The notes beneath the pieces were generated by a model. The model searched no databases and was not told the DNA's origin. It saw only the letters and a program-made list of their open reading frames with translations. From Gp6-AA40 sp036407095 (GTDB lineage: Bacteria; Acidobacteriota; Vicinamibacteria; Vicinamibacterales; UBA2999), in assembly GCA_036407095.1 (NCBI GenBank), contig DASWZV010000031.1:30951-94950 (forward strand): a DNA stretch of 64,000 nt. The letters run 5' to 3'. Both the position numbers and the translations under genes were made by a program. Numbering within the stretch: the first letter of the stretch is position 1; every line of letters begins with the position of its first letter. Below, in pieces: positions 43,900-51,798 of this stretch.

Positions 43900-44290
43900 C
43901 TAGTCGATGACTAGTATAAGCCTCTGCAGTCTCCGCCCGTTGACGCCTTCGGCGCCTTGGAGAGCAACGCGCGCTATACGAGCAGGCCGCCCATGCTGTT
44001 CGCGAGAAGTGCGATTGATTGGCACCGATCGAAAGGCGGGAGGTCGGTGACCGTCTCGAGAAACCCGCCGAGCGTAACGATGTCCGGGTCTGCACTCCAG
44101 ACACCGGCGACGTCGAACGCCAGGCTCGTAGAATAGCGATGCTATCGACGTCCCAGCCGGCAAGGGCGCCGTCCTCCATCAAGGGATGTGTGGGAACTGG
44201 CCCCATGTCTCGGCGGCATTGCCGCCGAACCCATGTACGAAGACAATCGCTGCGAGCGCTCGGAAAGCTCCACCGATTCACCATCGACTC
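43900..44290 (-). pseudogene. Decayed alpha/beta hydrolase gene
   Basis: No frame is intact, but three minus-strand frames together spell a hydrolase: IVFVHGFGGNAAETWGQFP, then LMEDGALAGWDVDSIA, then LAFDVAGVWSADPDIVTLGGFLETV (given here in parts) and CQSIALLANSMGGLLV, a nucleophile-elbow sequence, followed by an in-frame TAG (near 43972) and RALLSKAPKAS. At least two frameshifts and two nonsense codons are present. The C-terminus is missing or too decayed to read. It lies just upstream of the DUF4062 gene on the same strand, so a three-gene operon may once have existed. Confidence 0.68.
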
Positions 44291-44586
44291 GCGCAATCAT
44301 GAAGAAGCGCTCCTGAGGCCGAACTTCCTGATAGCACCGAAGCGTGTTCCGCGGAACGCGAACCAGCATCGCAGCAAACTGCATCTTCTGCCCGACCCGC
44401 CGAAGCCGCCAACGGGCCGCTGGGGACAGAGTCTTCAGGACACGTTAAGCACGATACCCTTAACCGATCTGATCAAAGATCCACAGCGAAGGTTTCCGGA
44501 TTTTCGATCAATCGCAACGGTCGGTCGGACCTCGTGACCCGAATGGCTTCTACTTCAAACCAAGCCCACCTGCCGGACCTGTTCAG

Positions 44587-44838
44587 ATGATTCGTTTGGA
44601 GTGTGAACAATGGCGACATGGCGTTGACCCCAAAATATTTCAGGGTCGCATCCATCTCAAAGATGATCAGGAGAGTGCATCAGGCGCACTCGAATGTCGC
44701 GTCGACGCAGAAAATCTCTCAACGCCTGAGCGCTTGACGGTGCCCGTTCGAATCACCTTTGTTGTTCGGTCATCATTTGAACTTGCGGCCAAGGCCGTCG
44801 ACGACTTGATCTCCCGCTCTGGTGTCCCGTCCGAATGA
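44587..44838 (+). CDS. Possible small protein, unrecognised
   Basis: An 83-residue open frame with ATG start and a protein-like composition: GRIHLKDDQESASGALECRVDAEN, then VPVRITFVVRSSFELAAKAVDDLI. No ribosome binding site and no known domain. A shorter minus-strand frame (44473-44655) overlaps it and also reads plausibly (SGRWAWFEVEAIRVTRS), so which strand is coding is open. Confidence 0.35.
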   Translation: MIRLECEQWRHGVDPKIFQGRIHLKDDQESASGALECRVDAENLSTPERLTVPVRITFVVRSSFELAAKAVDDLISRSGVPSE

Positions 44839-45424
44839 AAAGCAGACCACCCGGCGCTCAGGCGGATAACTGCGGGCGATCGTCATCGCAAGGCCACTAG
44901 AGACGAACAGCCCAACACTCGGACTCCGCATCCAAGCAGCATTGGGCAGCGGTGTTTGAGTGGTGCGCTTTGGCTAGCGTTGCCTAGCGCGCTTGCGGGC
45001 TTGGTGTTGTCGCCACGCCTTCTCGCGTTCAGCACGCGGGAGCTATCGCCTGCGCGGCTGTTGTGCGAGCTACCGACGCGAGCCCGCTGAACGCGGATTT
45101 GACCACTGCTGGGACGGGTCTTTACCCGATACCGGATTAAAGGAATCCCCTGCAACGTGCCGCTTGTGAACCGCGCCGTTGAGCCGTGCCCCAAGTGCAC
45201 AGGCGACGCGCGCTGCCATCACGACTGGTATTACCTGGCCGGCGACACGTTGCAAACGCCGCGCGATTACGCGAAGCCTCCACCCGACCGCCGCGGCTGA
45301 TTACGCTGACCCAGATGTTCCCGTCGAGGTGGTTCGACACACCATAGCCGGTGCGCGAAACGACTCTCAGCCCATCGGGTGTTTGCTGTAGTGACTCGGC
45401 GGGCCAGCCGTCGTCCTATAACCC
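44839..45424. other. Intergenic region with a long imperfect hairpin
   Basis: No gene supported; the frames here have Arg/Gly/Ser-rich, unnatural products. A perfect 10-bp inverted repeat, CGCGTTCAGC (45024-45033) and GCTGAACGCG (45086-45095), encloses a further partly paired 52-base stretch, giving a hairpin of about 72 bases. It was compared with integron attC sites and does not fit. Confidence 0.4.
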
Positions 45425-45628
45425 ATGCCTATCACTCATCAGCTGTGTCCGAAATGTGGCCGCGAGGGGAAAAGGCTGGAAGCGTCTAGCAGTGACTTCG
45501 TGACTTACTACCGGTGCGGCCCCTGCTTCCATCTCTGGGTCATCGACCATCCGATTCCCGGCGCTCCGCCCCGCGACATCATGGTGCCCGCGCACGATGG
45601 TCGCGATCCATTCGGAAGAAAGAATTAG
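45425..45628 (+). CDS. Small zinc-ribbon-like protein
   Basis: 67 residues. Two Cys pairs fit a treble-clef/zinc-ribbon: CPKCGREGKRL near the start and YYRCGPCFHLWVID later; the acidic and Pro-rich tail follows. It shares this layout with the 59-residue protein at 45757 (C-P-x-C-G, YYRC-x2-C-x-H-x-W), so these are tandem paralogues. Such short zinc-binding proteins may act as standalone domains. No ribosome binding site is clear. Confidence 0.6.
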   Translation: MPITHQLCPKCGREGKRLEASSSDFVTYYRCGPCFHLWVIDHPIPGAPPRDIMVPAHDGRDPFGRKN

Positions 45629-45756
45629 CCGCGGCGCCCTCGCTGACAACTGGCTGAAGCGGGGCTCCGATCGTTGTTTGTTCCGACTAACCTGACAGCG
45701 GACTGCACAGTTCCCTGATGGTCAGTGAACCCGATCGGACGTAGGCTCCACTTTTC

Positions 45757-45936
45757 ATGGCGGAGCACGTCTGCCCGTCGTGCGGGTCGACCGGCCGTTA
45801 CTTGCCAGAGCCGAGCAAGCACGCGATGGTGAACTACTACCGCTGTCCTGACTGCTACCACGTCTGGGCGCTCTACAAGGACAACCCTGACATGCCACAC
45901 CGGGACGTGACACCGCTGCCGAAGGCCAAGAAGTAG
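45757..45936 (+). CDS. Small zinc-ribbon-like protein, 59 residues
   Basis: ATG at 45757 to TAG at 45936. The product starts MAEHVCPSCGSTGRYLPE and continues with VNYYRCPDCYHVWALYKDNP and the tail HRDVTPLPKAKK. Cys6, Cys9, Cys34 and Cys37 would bind one zinc. It is a paralogue of the protein at 45425, with conserved YYRC-x2-C-x-H-x-W, and the two genes are 128 bases apart on the same strand. Confidence 0.62.
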   Translation: MAEHVCPSCGSTGRYLPEPSKHAMVNYYRCPDCYHVWALYKDNPDMPHRDVTPLPKAKK

Positions 45937-46163
45937 AAGTCGGGTCGGTGGTTCCGGGGAACAGGTCTCGGGGGTTAACTTCCACATCTAGGCGCACGAC
46001 AAGGACGATCCCGACAGCTTTCGCCGAAAGACCTTACTGTTCTGCCTGAGACAGACGCGAAAGACTTGACGGCCTGCGAGGTCGTCGTGTCTCAGGCGTC
46101 GAGTCGCCTTCGACCATCGCGTGCTGTTGGTGCGAACGTGGCCTGTCCCACCCCAAGGAAGCT

Positions 46164-46474
46164 GTGAACGTAGGCACCTACATCCTCGGCGTGATCTGGC
46201 TGCTGATCATCTGGTTAGTCGTCGGCGCGTGGCGGCTTCGGCACAAGCGCGTGATGCTCGGACCTGCCGCTGTAGGTGCGATGAACGAACGCTTCGACGA
46301 TCGTCGTCGTGCCGCGATCGAGGTCATCATCGAAGAGAGACGGGCGAACGCGATCCCGAAAATCGCCATGGCGATCTGCCCGATCTTGAGAGCCCGCAGT
46401 TCATCGAGCTCCTCCGGACGTACTATCCGTCGGCAAAGGTCCGACAGGTCCAATGGCGACGGCTGGACGCGTAA
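46164..46474 (+). pseudogene. Small membrane protein gene broken by a frameshift
   Basis: The GTG frame from 46164 gives NVGTYILGVIWLLIIWLVVGAWRLRHKRV and later DDRRRAAIEVIIEE, one membrane segment plus a helical cytoplasmic part. After about 46340 this frame becomes Ser/Arg-rich nonsense, while another frame continues naturally: TGERDPENRHGDLPDLESPQF, IELLRTYYPSAKVRQVQWRRLDA, stop at 46474. A one- or two-base indel in the GAGAGA run near 46333-46340 explains this. It could be a sequencing error instead of a true mutation. Confidence 0.6.
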
Positions 46475-46810
46475 ACGCCGAAGTTCTCGAATCCGTCCAT
46501 GACTTTTCGCGGTGGTCGCGATACTCGTGAACGACGGCTGGCGCGACAGCGCACTTCGTACTGCTCGGCGATGAAGCAGGCGTGCACGTCGCCAAACGGC
46601 GACTGACCCATCGTTCAAAGACGATTCAACCTTGCTGAATCGCCCGCGATCAGCGCTTCGTTGCCATCGTCCCGTCGCTGATGCAATCGTCGGAGGGCCA
46701 ACGAATCAGCCCTTCGACTCGCTTCGATCGCTCAGGGCATTTCTCCCTGCAGGTGGCTCGCCTTGAGCGAGCCTTCGGCTCGCCGCAGGCGAGATGAAGG
46801 CGAGTCGAAA
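46475..46810. other. Intergenic region beside the tmRNA 3' end, with hairpins
   Basis: No gene supported. At 46755-46783 three copies of GGCTCGC/GCGAGCC alternate, so two hairpins compete (46755-46761 with 46767-46773; 46767-46773 with 46777-46783). On the minus strand this lies directly downstream of the tmRNA and may terminate it. Confidence 0.45.
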
Positions 46811-47161
46811 TGGAGGCGGCGGGAGTCGAACCCGCGTCCGAAAGCACGTCGTCGTGGGACTCTACATGCGTGTCCGCGTCTGAATTCTCGTGCCCGGCGT
46901 GAGGACGCGGCCAAAACCGCCGGACACCAGCCTCGGAAAATCTCGCGGCCACGCGCCGAGGCGCCGCGTGGCCACCAGCCTGTTTAATGGCGTTCGACCC
47001 CCAACCACCAGGCGAGGCCGAGGCGAACGTCACTGCTTAATTAAGCAGCGAGAGCGTACTGATTGTCCGCAGTTAACGGATGTCCCATCGGATTAACGAG
47101 TCAATGGTGCTCGGCATGCATCCCGCGATCTCATGCCCCCGTCGAAGCCAAATTCGCCCCC
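46811..47161 (-). ncRNA. ssrA: tmRNA (transfer-messenger RNA)
   Basis: A 351-base tmRNA that rescues stalled ribosomes. The 5' end GGGGGCGAATTTGGCTTCGACGGGG-type sequence (starting at 47161) and the 3' end with GGGTTCGACTCCCGCC and CGCCTCCA are diagnostic. The acceptor stem forms seven pairs between 47155-47161 and 46812-46818, with discriminator A at 46811; the terminal CCA is not encoded. The tag reading frame (47070-47041) encodes ADNQYALAA followed by TAA, ending in the degradation signal ALAA; the resume codon GCG is inferred from the preceding GTTAACT. The RNA is not split. Confidence 0.96.
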
Positions 47162-47185
47162 TCGAGGTGAGAACGCTCTCTATCC

Positions 47186-47216
47186 ATTCTACTAAGACGC
47201 CCGGTCCGCCCGACAA
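47186..47216 (-). promoter_or_regulatory. Possible tmRNA promoter
   Basis: On the minus strand, -35 TTGTCG (47216-47211) and -10 TAGAAT (47191-47186) are separated by 19 bases. The -10 box lies 24 bases before the tmRNA 5' end, leaving a short leader for RNase P to remove. The long spacer makes this tentative. Confidence 0.35.
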
Positions 47217-47505
47217 GACCCGCCCTGCACAGTCCACGCGGCTCCGTTCCGATAACGAGTGCGTGATGCACCGAAGCGCAGTGAACGTGCGGGCAGATGT
47301 GCCACCTTCCGCCGCCACGCACTGATGAGCGCACGATCCGTGGTGAACCTATGCGGCGGGATCCTTTTGACGCGTTTTGACGATGCCGCCCATCAGCCCG
47401 AGGCCGGATTCGCTGAGGTAAAGCAAGCACCCCGGCACATCACGACGTTCGGCAACGCTTGCACGACCAGTCCCCGGCTGTGCTTAGTGATAGTCTCGAA
47501 TTGGG
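47217..47505. other. Intergenic region between tmRNA and MBL gene
   Basis: No coding sequence supported. The frames here lack ribosome binding sites and protein-like composition. Apart from the possible tmRNA promoter at its left edge I see no repeats or hairpins worth noting. Confidence 0.35.
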
Positions 47506-48153
47506 ATGCAACTCGTTTTCGAGCAGATCCGCTCGGGAGGAGACAGGAATTTCGGGTACCTACTGGGCGATCGCTCAGCCCGCACTGCGGTGCTGATCGA
47601 TCCCTCGTATTCACCAGACCTCTTCGTCGACCGTGCGCGCGCGCAGGGCCTGACGGTGTCGCACGTGATCAACACCCATGGCCATCCCGATCACGTGAAC
47701 GGCAACGACCGAGCGCTCTCGTTGACCGGAGCGAAGCTGGCGGCCCATGCGTTCCTTGAGCCGCAGGTTGCGCTCGCGGATGGAGATCAGTTACCCATCG
47801 GGGACCTCCGTCTCACGGCGTATCACGTCCCCGGACACAGCGACGATCATCTGCTGCTGTATGAATCGACGCACCGTCTGCTCGTCACCGGCGACCTGCT
47901 CTTCGTGGGCAAGGTCGGCGGCACGCAGACCGACCAGCAGGCGCGCACCGAATGGCGCAGCCTGCAGCGACTGCTCGACACGATCCCGGGTGACGCAACG
48001 GTCTGGCCGGGACACGACTACGGTGTGCGCCCCAGTTCAACCGTGGCGTTGGAGCGCGCCACCAACCCGTTTCTGCTTTGCGCCGACGAGCGCGCGTTCC
48101 TGCAGCTGAAATCCGAATGGCCTCAAGTAAAACAGCGCCTTGGGTTGAAGTAG
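47506..48153 (+). CDS. MBL-fold hydrolase, glyoxalase II/persulfide dioxygenase-like
   Basis: A 215-residue cytoplasmic metallo-beta-lactamase-fold enzyme. The metal motif HxHxDH is at His58, His60, Asp62, His63 (NTHGHPDHVNG); further ligands lie in PGHSDDH (His), GDLLFVGKVG (Asp) and WPGHDYG (His). Length and GTQTD resemble persulfide dioxygenase (ETHE1-like), which uses glutathione persulfide, more than true glyoxalase II. No rhodanese or other sulfur gene lies nearby, so the substrate is open. Confidence 0.88.
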   Translation: MQLVFEQIRSGGDRNFGYLLGDRSARTAVLIDPSYSPDLFVDRARAQGLTVSHVINTHGHPDHVNGNDRALSLTGAKLAAHAFLEPQVALADGDQLPIGDLRLTAYHVPGHSDDHLLLYESTHRLLVTGDLLFVGKVGGTQTDQQARTEWRSLQRLLDTIPGDATVWPGHDYGVRPSSTVALERATNPFLLCADERAFLQLKSEWPQVKQRLGLK

Positions 48154-48161
48154 CGTACGAT

Positions 48162-49706
48162 GTGTACTCGTTGACTCACCTTCGATGGCCGACGGCGCGA
48201 GCCACTGCCGCGCTCGTTGCGCTGTTTCTGATCGCATTGCCCCCCCTGCCTCGCGCACAGGACAACGCGCCGCCTTATACCCTGTTGTCTCGCGAGGGGC
48301 GGCGTCCCATCGCGACCGTGACCCGCGGTGGCCGCGAGCTGATCGCGCTCGACGATGTCGCCGCGCTGTTTCAGGTGACGGTAAAGGGAGATCCGCTGGC
48401 GGGCGGCGTTACCCTGACATACCGCGGCAAGACGATCATCGCCTCCCCCGATCAGCCGATGGCATCGGTCGACGGACGAGTCGTGGCTCTTCCCGCGCCG
48501 GTCGTGCAGGCCGGTCAGCGCTGGCTCGCGCCGCTCGAGTTCCTCTCGCGCGCGCTCGGTCCAATCTACGACCAGCGGATCACAATCAAGCCGTCGGCAC
48601 GACTGGTGATCGTAGGAGACTTGCGAGTGCCGCGCGTCTCGGCCCGCATCGAAATGGCCGGCCCGCCCACGCGCGCGACCTTCCTCGTCACGCCTGCAAG
48701 CCGCGTGACGGCGACCACCGAAGGGAATCGCGTACTCCTGCGCGTCGAGGGCGACGCAATCGAACCGACCTTTCCGCCGAGCGCCGCCGGCCTGATCGAA
48801 GGCATTCACCTGGGCGATCAGCCCGATACCGTCGTGGTGTCGTTGACGCGCGCGGCCGGGCCGCCACGCGTCGCGACGTCGCAGGCCGACAATGCGACCC
48901 GCGTGACCGTCGATATTCCAGCTGCTCCCGAGGCGCGACCGCCCGCGTCGCAGTCGCAGGCGCCAGGCGCCCCCGCCGTCCCGGGTCAGGAGCCCCCTGC
49001 GCCGGTGCCCGCGCTGGGGCAGGCGATGCAGACGATCATCATCGACCCCGGGCACGGCGGCGATGACGTCGGCGTTAAAGGCGCAGACGGGCTGCAGGAA
49101 AAACAGCTGACGCTCGATGTCGCCCGACGCGTGCGATCGCTCGTCGAGTCGCGCCTGGGATTGCGCGTCATCCTGACGCGCGAGGACGACAAGCTGGTGA
49201 CACTCGATCAGCGCGCCGCGACGGCCAACAACAGCAAGGCTAGCCTGCTGGTGAGCCTCCACGCCAACGGTGCGCCCTCGGCGACGCCGTCCGGTGCCGA
49301 GATCTTCTACGACCGTCTCGATCGGGAGGGCGAAGCCGCGCGGCAGGCAGCAGCGGCGCGGTCGGTTTCGCTGCCCGTCATCGGCGGCGGCACGCGGCCT
49401 ATCGAGATCATCCCCTGGGATCTCGCGCAGGCTCCCCACGTTGGATCGTCGGAAGTACTGGCCACGATCCTCGAAGAGGAATTGCGAAAAGCGGTCCCGA
49501 TGAGCACACGCCCCAAGCAGCAGGCGCCGATGCGTCTGCTCTCGGCCGCCAACATGCCAGCGGCTCTCGTGGAAATGGCGTATCTCACGAACGGCCCTCA
49601 GGAAAAGCAGGCCGGCACCGACGGGTTCAAGAACGGCGTCGCCCAGGCGATCGTCAGCGCAATCACGCGCTTCCACTCCTTGACCGACGATCGGGAGACG
49701 CGATGA
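48162..49706 (+). CDS. N-acetylmuramoyl-L-alanine amidase (Amidase_3)
   Basis: About 514 residues from the GTG at 48162, chosen because it gives a signal peptide (AALVALFLIALPPLPRAQ); the frame also has ATGs at 48078 and 48117 that overlap the MBL gene. After a copper-amine-oxidase-N-like segment and an AMIN-like region, a Pro/Ala linker leads to the catalytic domain: IIIDPGHGGDD (zinc His), EKQLTLDVARRV (Glu), LVSLHANGAP (His) and AALVEMAYLTN (catalytic Glu). It cleaves the stem peptide from peptidoglycan during cell separation. It overlaps the next gene by four bases (ATGA). Confidence 0.93.
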   Translation: MYSLTHLRWPTARATAALVALFLIALPPLPRAQDNAPPYTLLSREGRRPIATVTRGGRELIALDDVAALFQVTVKGDPLAGGVTLTYRGKTIIASPDQPMASVDGRVVALPAPVVQAGQRWLAPLEFLSRALGPIYDQRITIKPSARLVIVGDLRVPRVSARIEMAGPPTRATFLVTPASRVTATTEGNRVLLRVEGDAIEPTFPPSAAGLIEGIHLGDQPDTVVVSLTRAAGPPRVATSQADNATRVTVDIPAAPEARPPASQSQAPGAPAVPGQEPPAPVPALGQAMQTIIIDPGHGGDDVGVKGADGLQEKQLTLDVARRVRSLVESRLGLRVILTREDDKLVTLDQRAATANNSKASLLVSLHANGAPSATPSGAEIFYDRLDREGEAARQAAAARSVSLPVIGGGTRPIEIIPWDLAQAPHVGSSEVLATILEEELRKAVPMSTRPKQQAPMRLLSAANMPAALVEMAYLTNGPQEKQAGTDGFKNGVAQAIVSAITRFHSLTDDRETR

Positions 49707-50320
49707 CGAGAGGGCCACTGATCGCGGCGGCCGTCGTCGGTGCCATCCTGATCGTGCTGGTGGTGTGGGGTGTCCCGGCGTTGCTCTCGAAGAAGACCGA
49801 GAGCACACCTGTTTCCGCGGGCACAGCGGCACCATCGCCCGACACGCCACACATCACGGCGACGCTCTACTACGCATCCTCAGATGGGCGATACCTGGTG
49901 CCGGTGAGACACGATGTTCCGCTTGCGAGCGGAGTGGTCGAACAGGGCCGGCAGATTCTGTTGACCGAACTGCAGGCTGCCCCGTCGCCGTACATCAAAG
50001 TCATCCCGGAGGGCACGACGCTGCGCGGCTTCTATGTGACCGATCGCGGAGACGCCTTCGTCGATCTCGGCCCCGAGATCGTCCGCGCACATCCCGGCGG
50101 ATCGCTCAACGAACTGCTCACCGTCTACGCGCTGGTGAATGCCGTGACCGCCAATCTTCCCGCCGTTCAGCGTGTCCAGATCCTCGTCGACGGCAAGGAA
50201 GTGGATGCGATCGCCGGACACGTCGACATCCGGCGGCCGCTGACGCGCGATGCTTCGCTCGTGCGTGAACGGAGCACCATTCAAGATCCAAAACTCAAGG
50301 CCAAAAAACCAGTACAGTAG
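49703..50320 (+). CDS. GerMN-domain protein
   Basis: 205 residues with an N-terminal membrane anchor (LIAAAVVGAILIVLVVWGVP) and a GerMN domain (ATLYYASSDGRYLVPVRHDVP; FVDLGPEIVRAHPGGSLNELLTVYALVNAVTANLP; VQILVDGKEVDAIAGHVDI). GerMN domains are found in spore germination and envelope proteins. It lies between the amidase and rph, an order seen in other bacteria, and probably acts in the cell envelope. Confidence 0.88.
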   Translation: MTRGPLIAAAVVGAILIVLVVWGVPALLSKKTESTPVSAGTAAPSPDTPHITATLYYASSDGRYLVPVRHDVPLASGVVEQGRQILLTELQAAPSPYIKVIPEGTTLRGFYVTDRGDAFVDLGPEIVRAHPGGSLNELLTVYALVNAVTANLPAVQRVQILVDGKEVDAIAGHVDIRRPLTRDASLVRERSTIQDPKLKAKKPVQ

Positions 50321-50327
50321 TCCTCCT

Positions 50328-51065
50328 ATGCGCGCTGACGGTCGTCTCCCGGAACAACTTCGCCCTACGCGTATCACACCGAACTATCTGATTCATGCCG
50401 AAGGCTCGGTGCTGGTCGAAGCAGGCAAGACCAAAGTGATCTGCACCGCGAGTGTCGAGGACCGCGTGCCGCCCTTCCGGCGGAACACCGGCAAGGGCTG
50501 GGTGACCGCTGAATACGGCATGCTGCCCCGCGCGACCACGACGCGGACGCAGCGCGAAGCCTCCGCGGGCAAGGTCGGCGGTCGCACCCAGGAGATCCAG
50601 CGACTGATCGGGCGATCGCTGCGGGCGGTCACGAAGCTCGAAGAGATCGGCGAGCGGACGATCACGCTCGACTGCGACGTCATCCAGGCCGACGGCGGGA
50701 CGAGAACCGCGTCGATCTCGGGCGCGTTCGTCGCGCTCGTGCTTGCGATCAACAAGATGCGCGAACAGGATCTGATCCGCACGATGCCGGTGACCGATTT
50801 CGTCGCCGCCACCAGCGTCGGGATCGTCGGCGGCGAACCGATGCTCGATCTCGCATATTCGGAGGACTCGAAGGCCGACGTCGACATGAACGTCGTCAAG
50901 ACCGGCGCAGGCCTCTACATCGAATTGCAGGGCACCGCGGAAGCGCTGCCCTTCGGACGCGAGGGGTTGAACCGGCTGCTCGATCTTGCCGATACCGGCG
51001 TCCGCCAACTGATCGCGCTGCAGCGGGGACTCGTCGGACAGTACCTCGAGAAGGTCAAGACCTAA
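50328..51065 (+). CDS. rph: Ribonuclease PH
   Basis: 245 residues from the ATG at 50328 (MRADGRLPEQLRPTRI), seven bases after the stop of the previous gene; the longer frame from 50250 would overlap it. A phosphorolytic 3'-5' exonuclease that trims tRNA precursors. Signatures include RNTGKGWVTAEYGMLPRATTTR, REASAGKVGGRTQEIQRLIGRSLRAV and DCDVIQADGGTRTASISG. Normal length. It forms a unit with rdgB. Confidence 0.97.
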   Translation: MRADGRLPEQLRPTRITPNYLIHAEGSVLVEAGKTKVICTASVEDRVPPFRRNTGKGWVTAEYGMLPRATTTRTQREASAGKVGGRTQEIQRLIGRSLRAVTKLEEIGERTITLDCDVIQADGGTRTASISGAFVALVLAINKMREQDLIRTMPVTDFVAATSVGIVGGEPMLDLAYSEDSKADVDMNVVKTGAGLYIELQGTAEALPFGREGLNRLLDLADTGVRQLIALQRGLVGQYLEKVKT

Positions 51066-51095
51066 CCAGCCAAGGGCTCCGCCCCTCAATCGATC

Positions 51096-51707
51096 GTGTC
51101 GATCGTGCGTCTCCTGCTCGCGACCACCAATCAAGACAAGCTGCGCGAAATCCGGGCGCTGCTCGCTGGTGAAGCGACCGATCTGCTCACGTTGCGCGAT
51201 CTCCCTCACATCGACGAACCCGAGGAAACAGGGGCGACCTTTGCGGAGAACGCGCTGTTGAAAGCGCGGCACTACGCGAACGCATCGGGTCTCATCACAG
51301 TAGCTGAAGACTCGGGGCTGGTGATCGATGCACTCGATGGCGAGCCTGGCGTCCGCTCGGCGCGCTTCATCCGACCGGATGCAACCTATCCCGAGCGGTT
51401 CGCTGTCATTCTGGGCAGGCTCGCAGAACATCCCGAGCGCGGCCGGGCCGCGAGGTTCATGTGCGCCGTCGCTGTCGTCGACGGCGACCGGAGTCTGTTT
51501 GAAACCGTCGGAACGATCGAAGGCGAGATCGCTGATCGGCCGCGAGGCGATCGCGGGTTCGGATACGACCCGATCTTCTACTACCCGCCGTACAAGACCA
51601 CACTCGCGGACGTCGACGAAGAAGTGAAGCTCGCGGTCGCGCATCGCGGCGTCGCGTTCCGTGCTCTAGCCGGGTGGCTTCGTAGAGACAGGGGCGTCAG
51701 ATCTTGA
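51096..51707 (+). CDS. rdgB: Non-canonical purine NTP pyrophosphatase (RdgB/HAM1)
   Basis: 203 residues with GTG start. It hydrolyses ITP, dITP and XTP to keep them out of nucleic acids. LLATTNQDKLREIRALL, EDSGLVIDALDGEPGVRSARF and GFGYDPIFYYP match the family. Neighbour of rph, as in many bacteria. Confidence 0.96.
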   Translation: MSIVRLLLATTNQDKLREIRALLAGEATDLLTLRDLPHIDEPEETGATFAENALLKARHYANASGLITVAEDSGLVIDALDGEPGVRSARFIRPDATYPERFAVILGRLAEHPERGRAARFMCAVAVVDGDRSLFETVGTIEGEIADRPRGDRGFGYDPIFYYPPYKTTLADVDEEVKLAVAHRGVAFRALAGWLRRDRGVRS

Positions 51708-51798
51708 TTCCTGCGGGTGCGCGCTCAACAGTGACGATTGCGCTCAGGTTCGCGCATGCGGGCAATCCGTCGATGCCGTCCGGCTCGTATGGGTCCAT

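Noticed and set aside
45024..45095. Integron attC site
   Set aside because: The arms read GTTCAGC first and GCTGAAC last, the reverse of the RYYYAAC...GTTRRRY order, and the inner positions do not match. No integrase is present.
44883..45200. 105-residue minus-strand gene
   Set aside because: No ribosome binding site, basic and Ser-rich, and it contains the imperfect hairpin; not supported.
48123..49850. 575-residue minus-strand gene
   Set aside because: Complement of the amidase gene. Long shadow frames are common in this GC-rich DNA; the product is Arg/His/Asp-rich with no domain.
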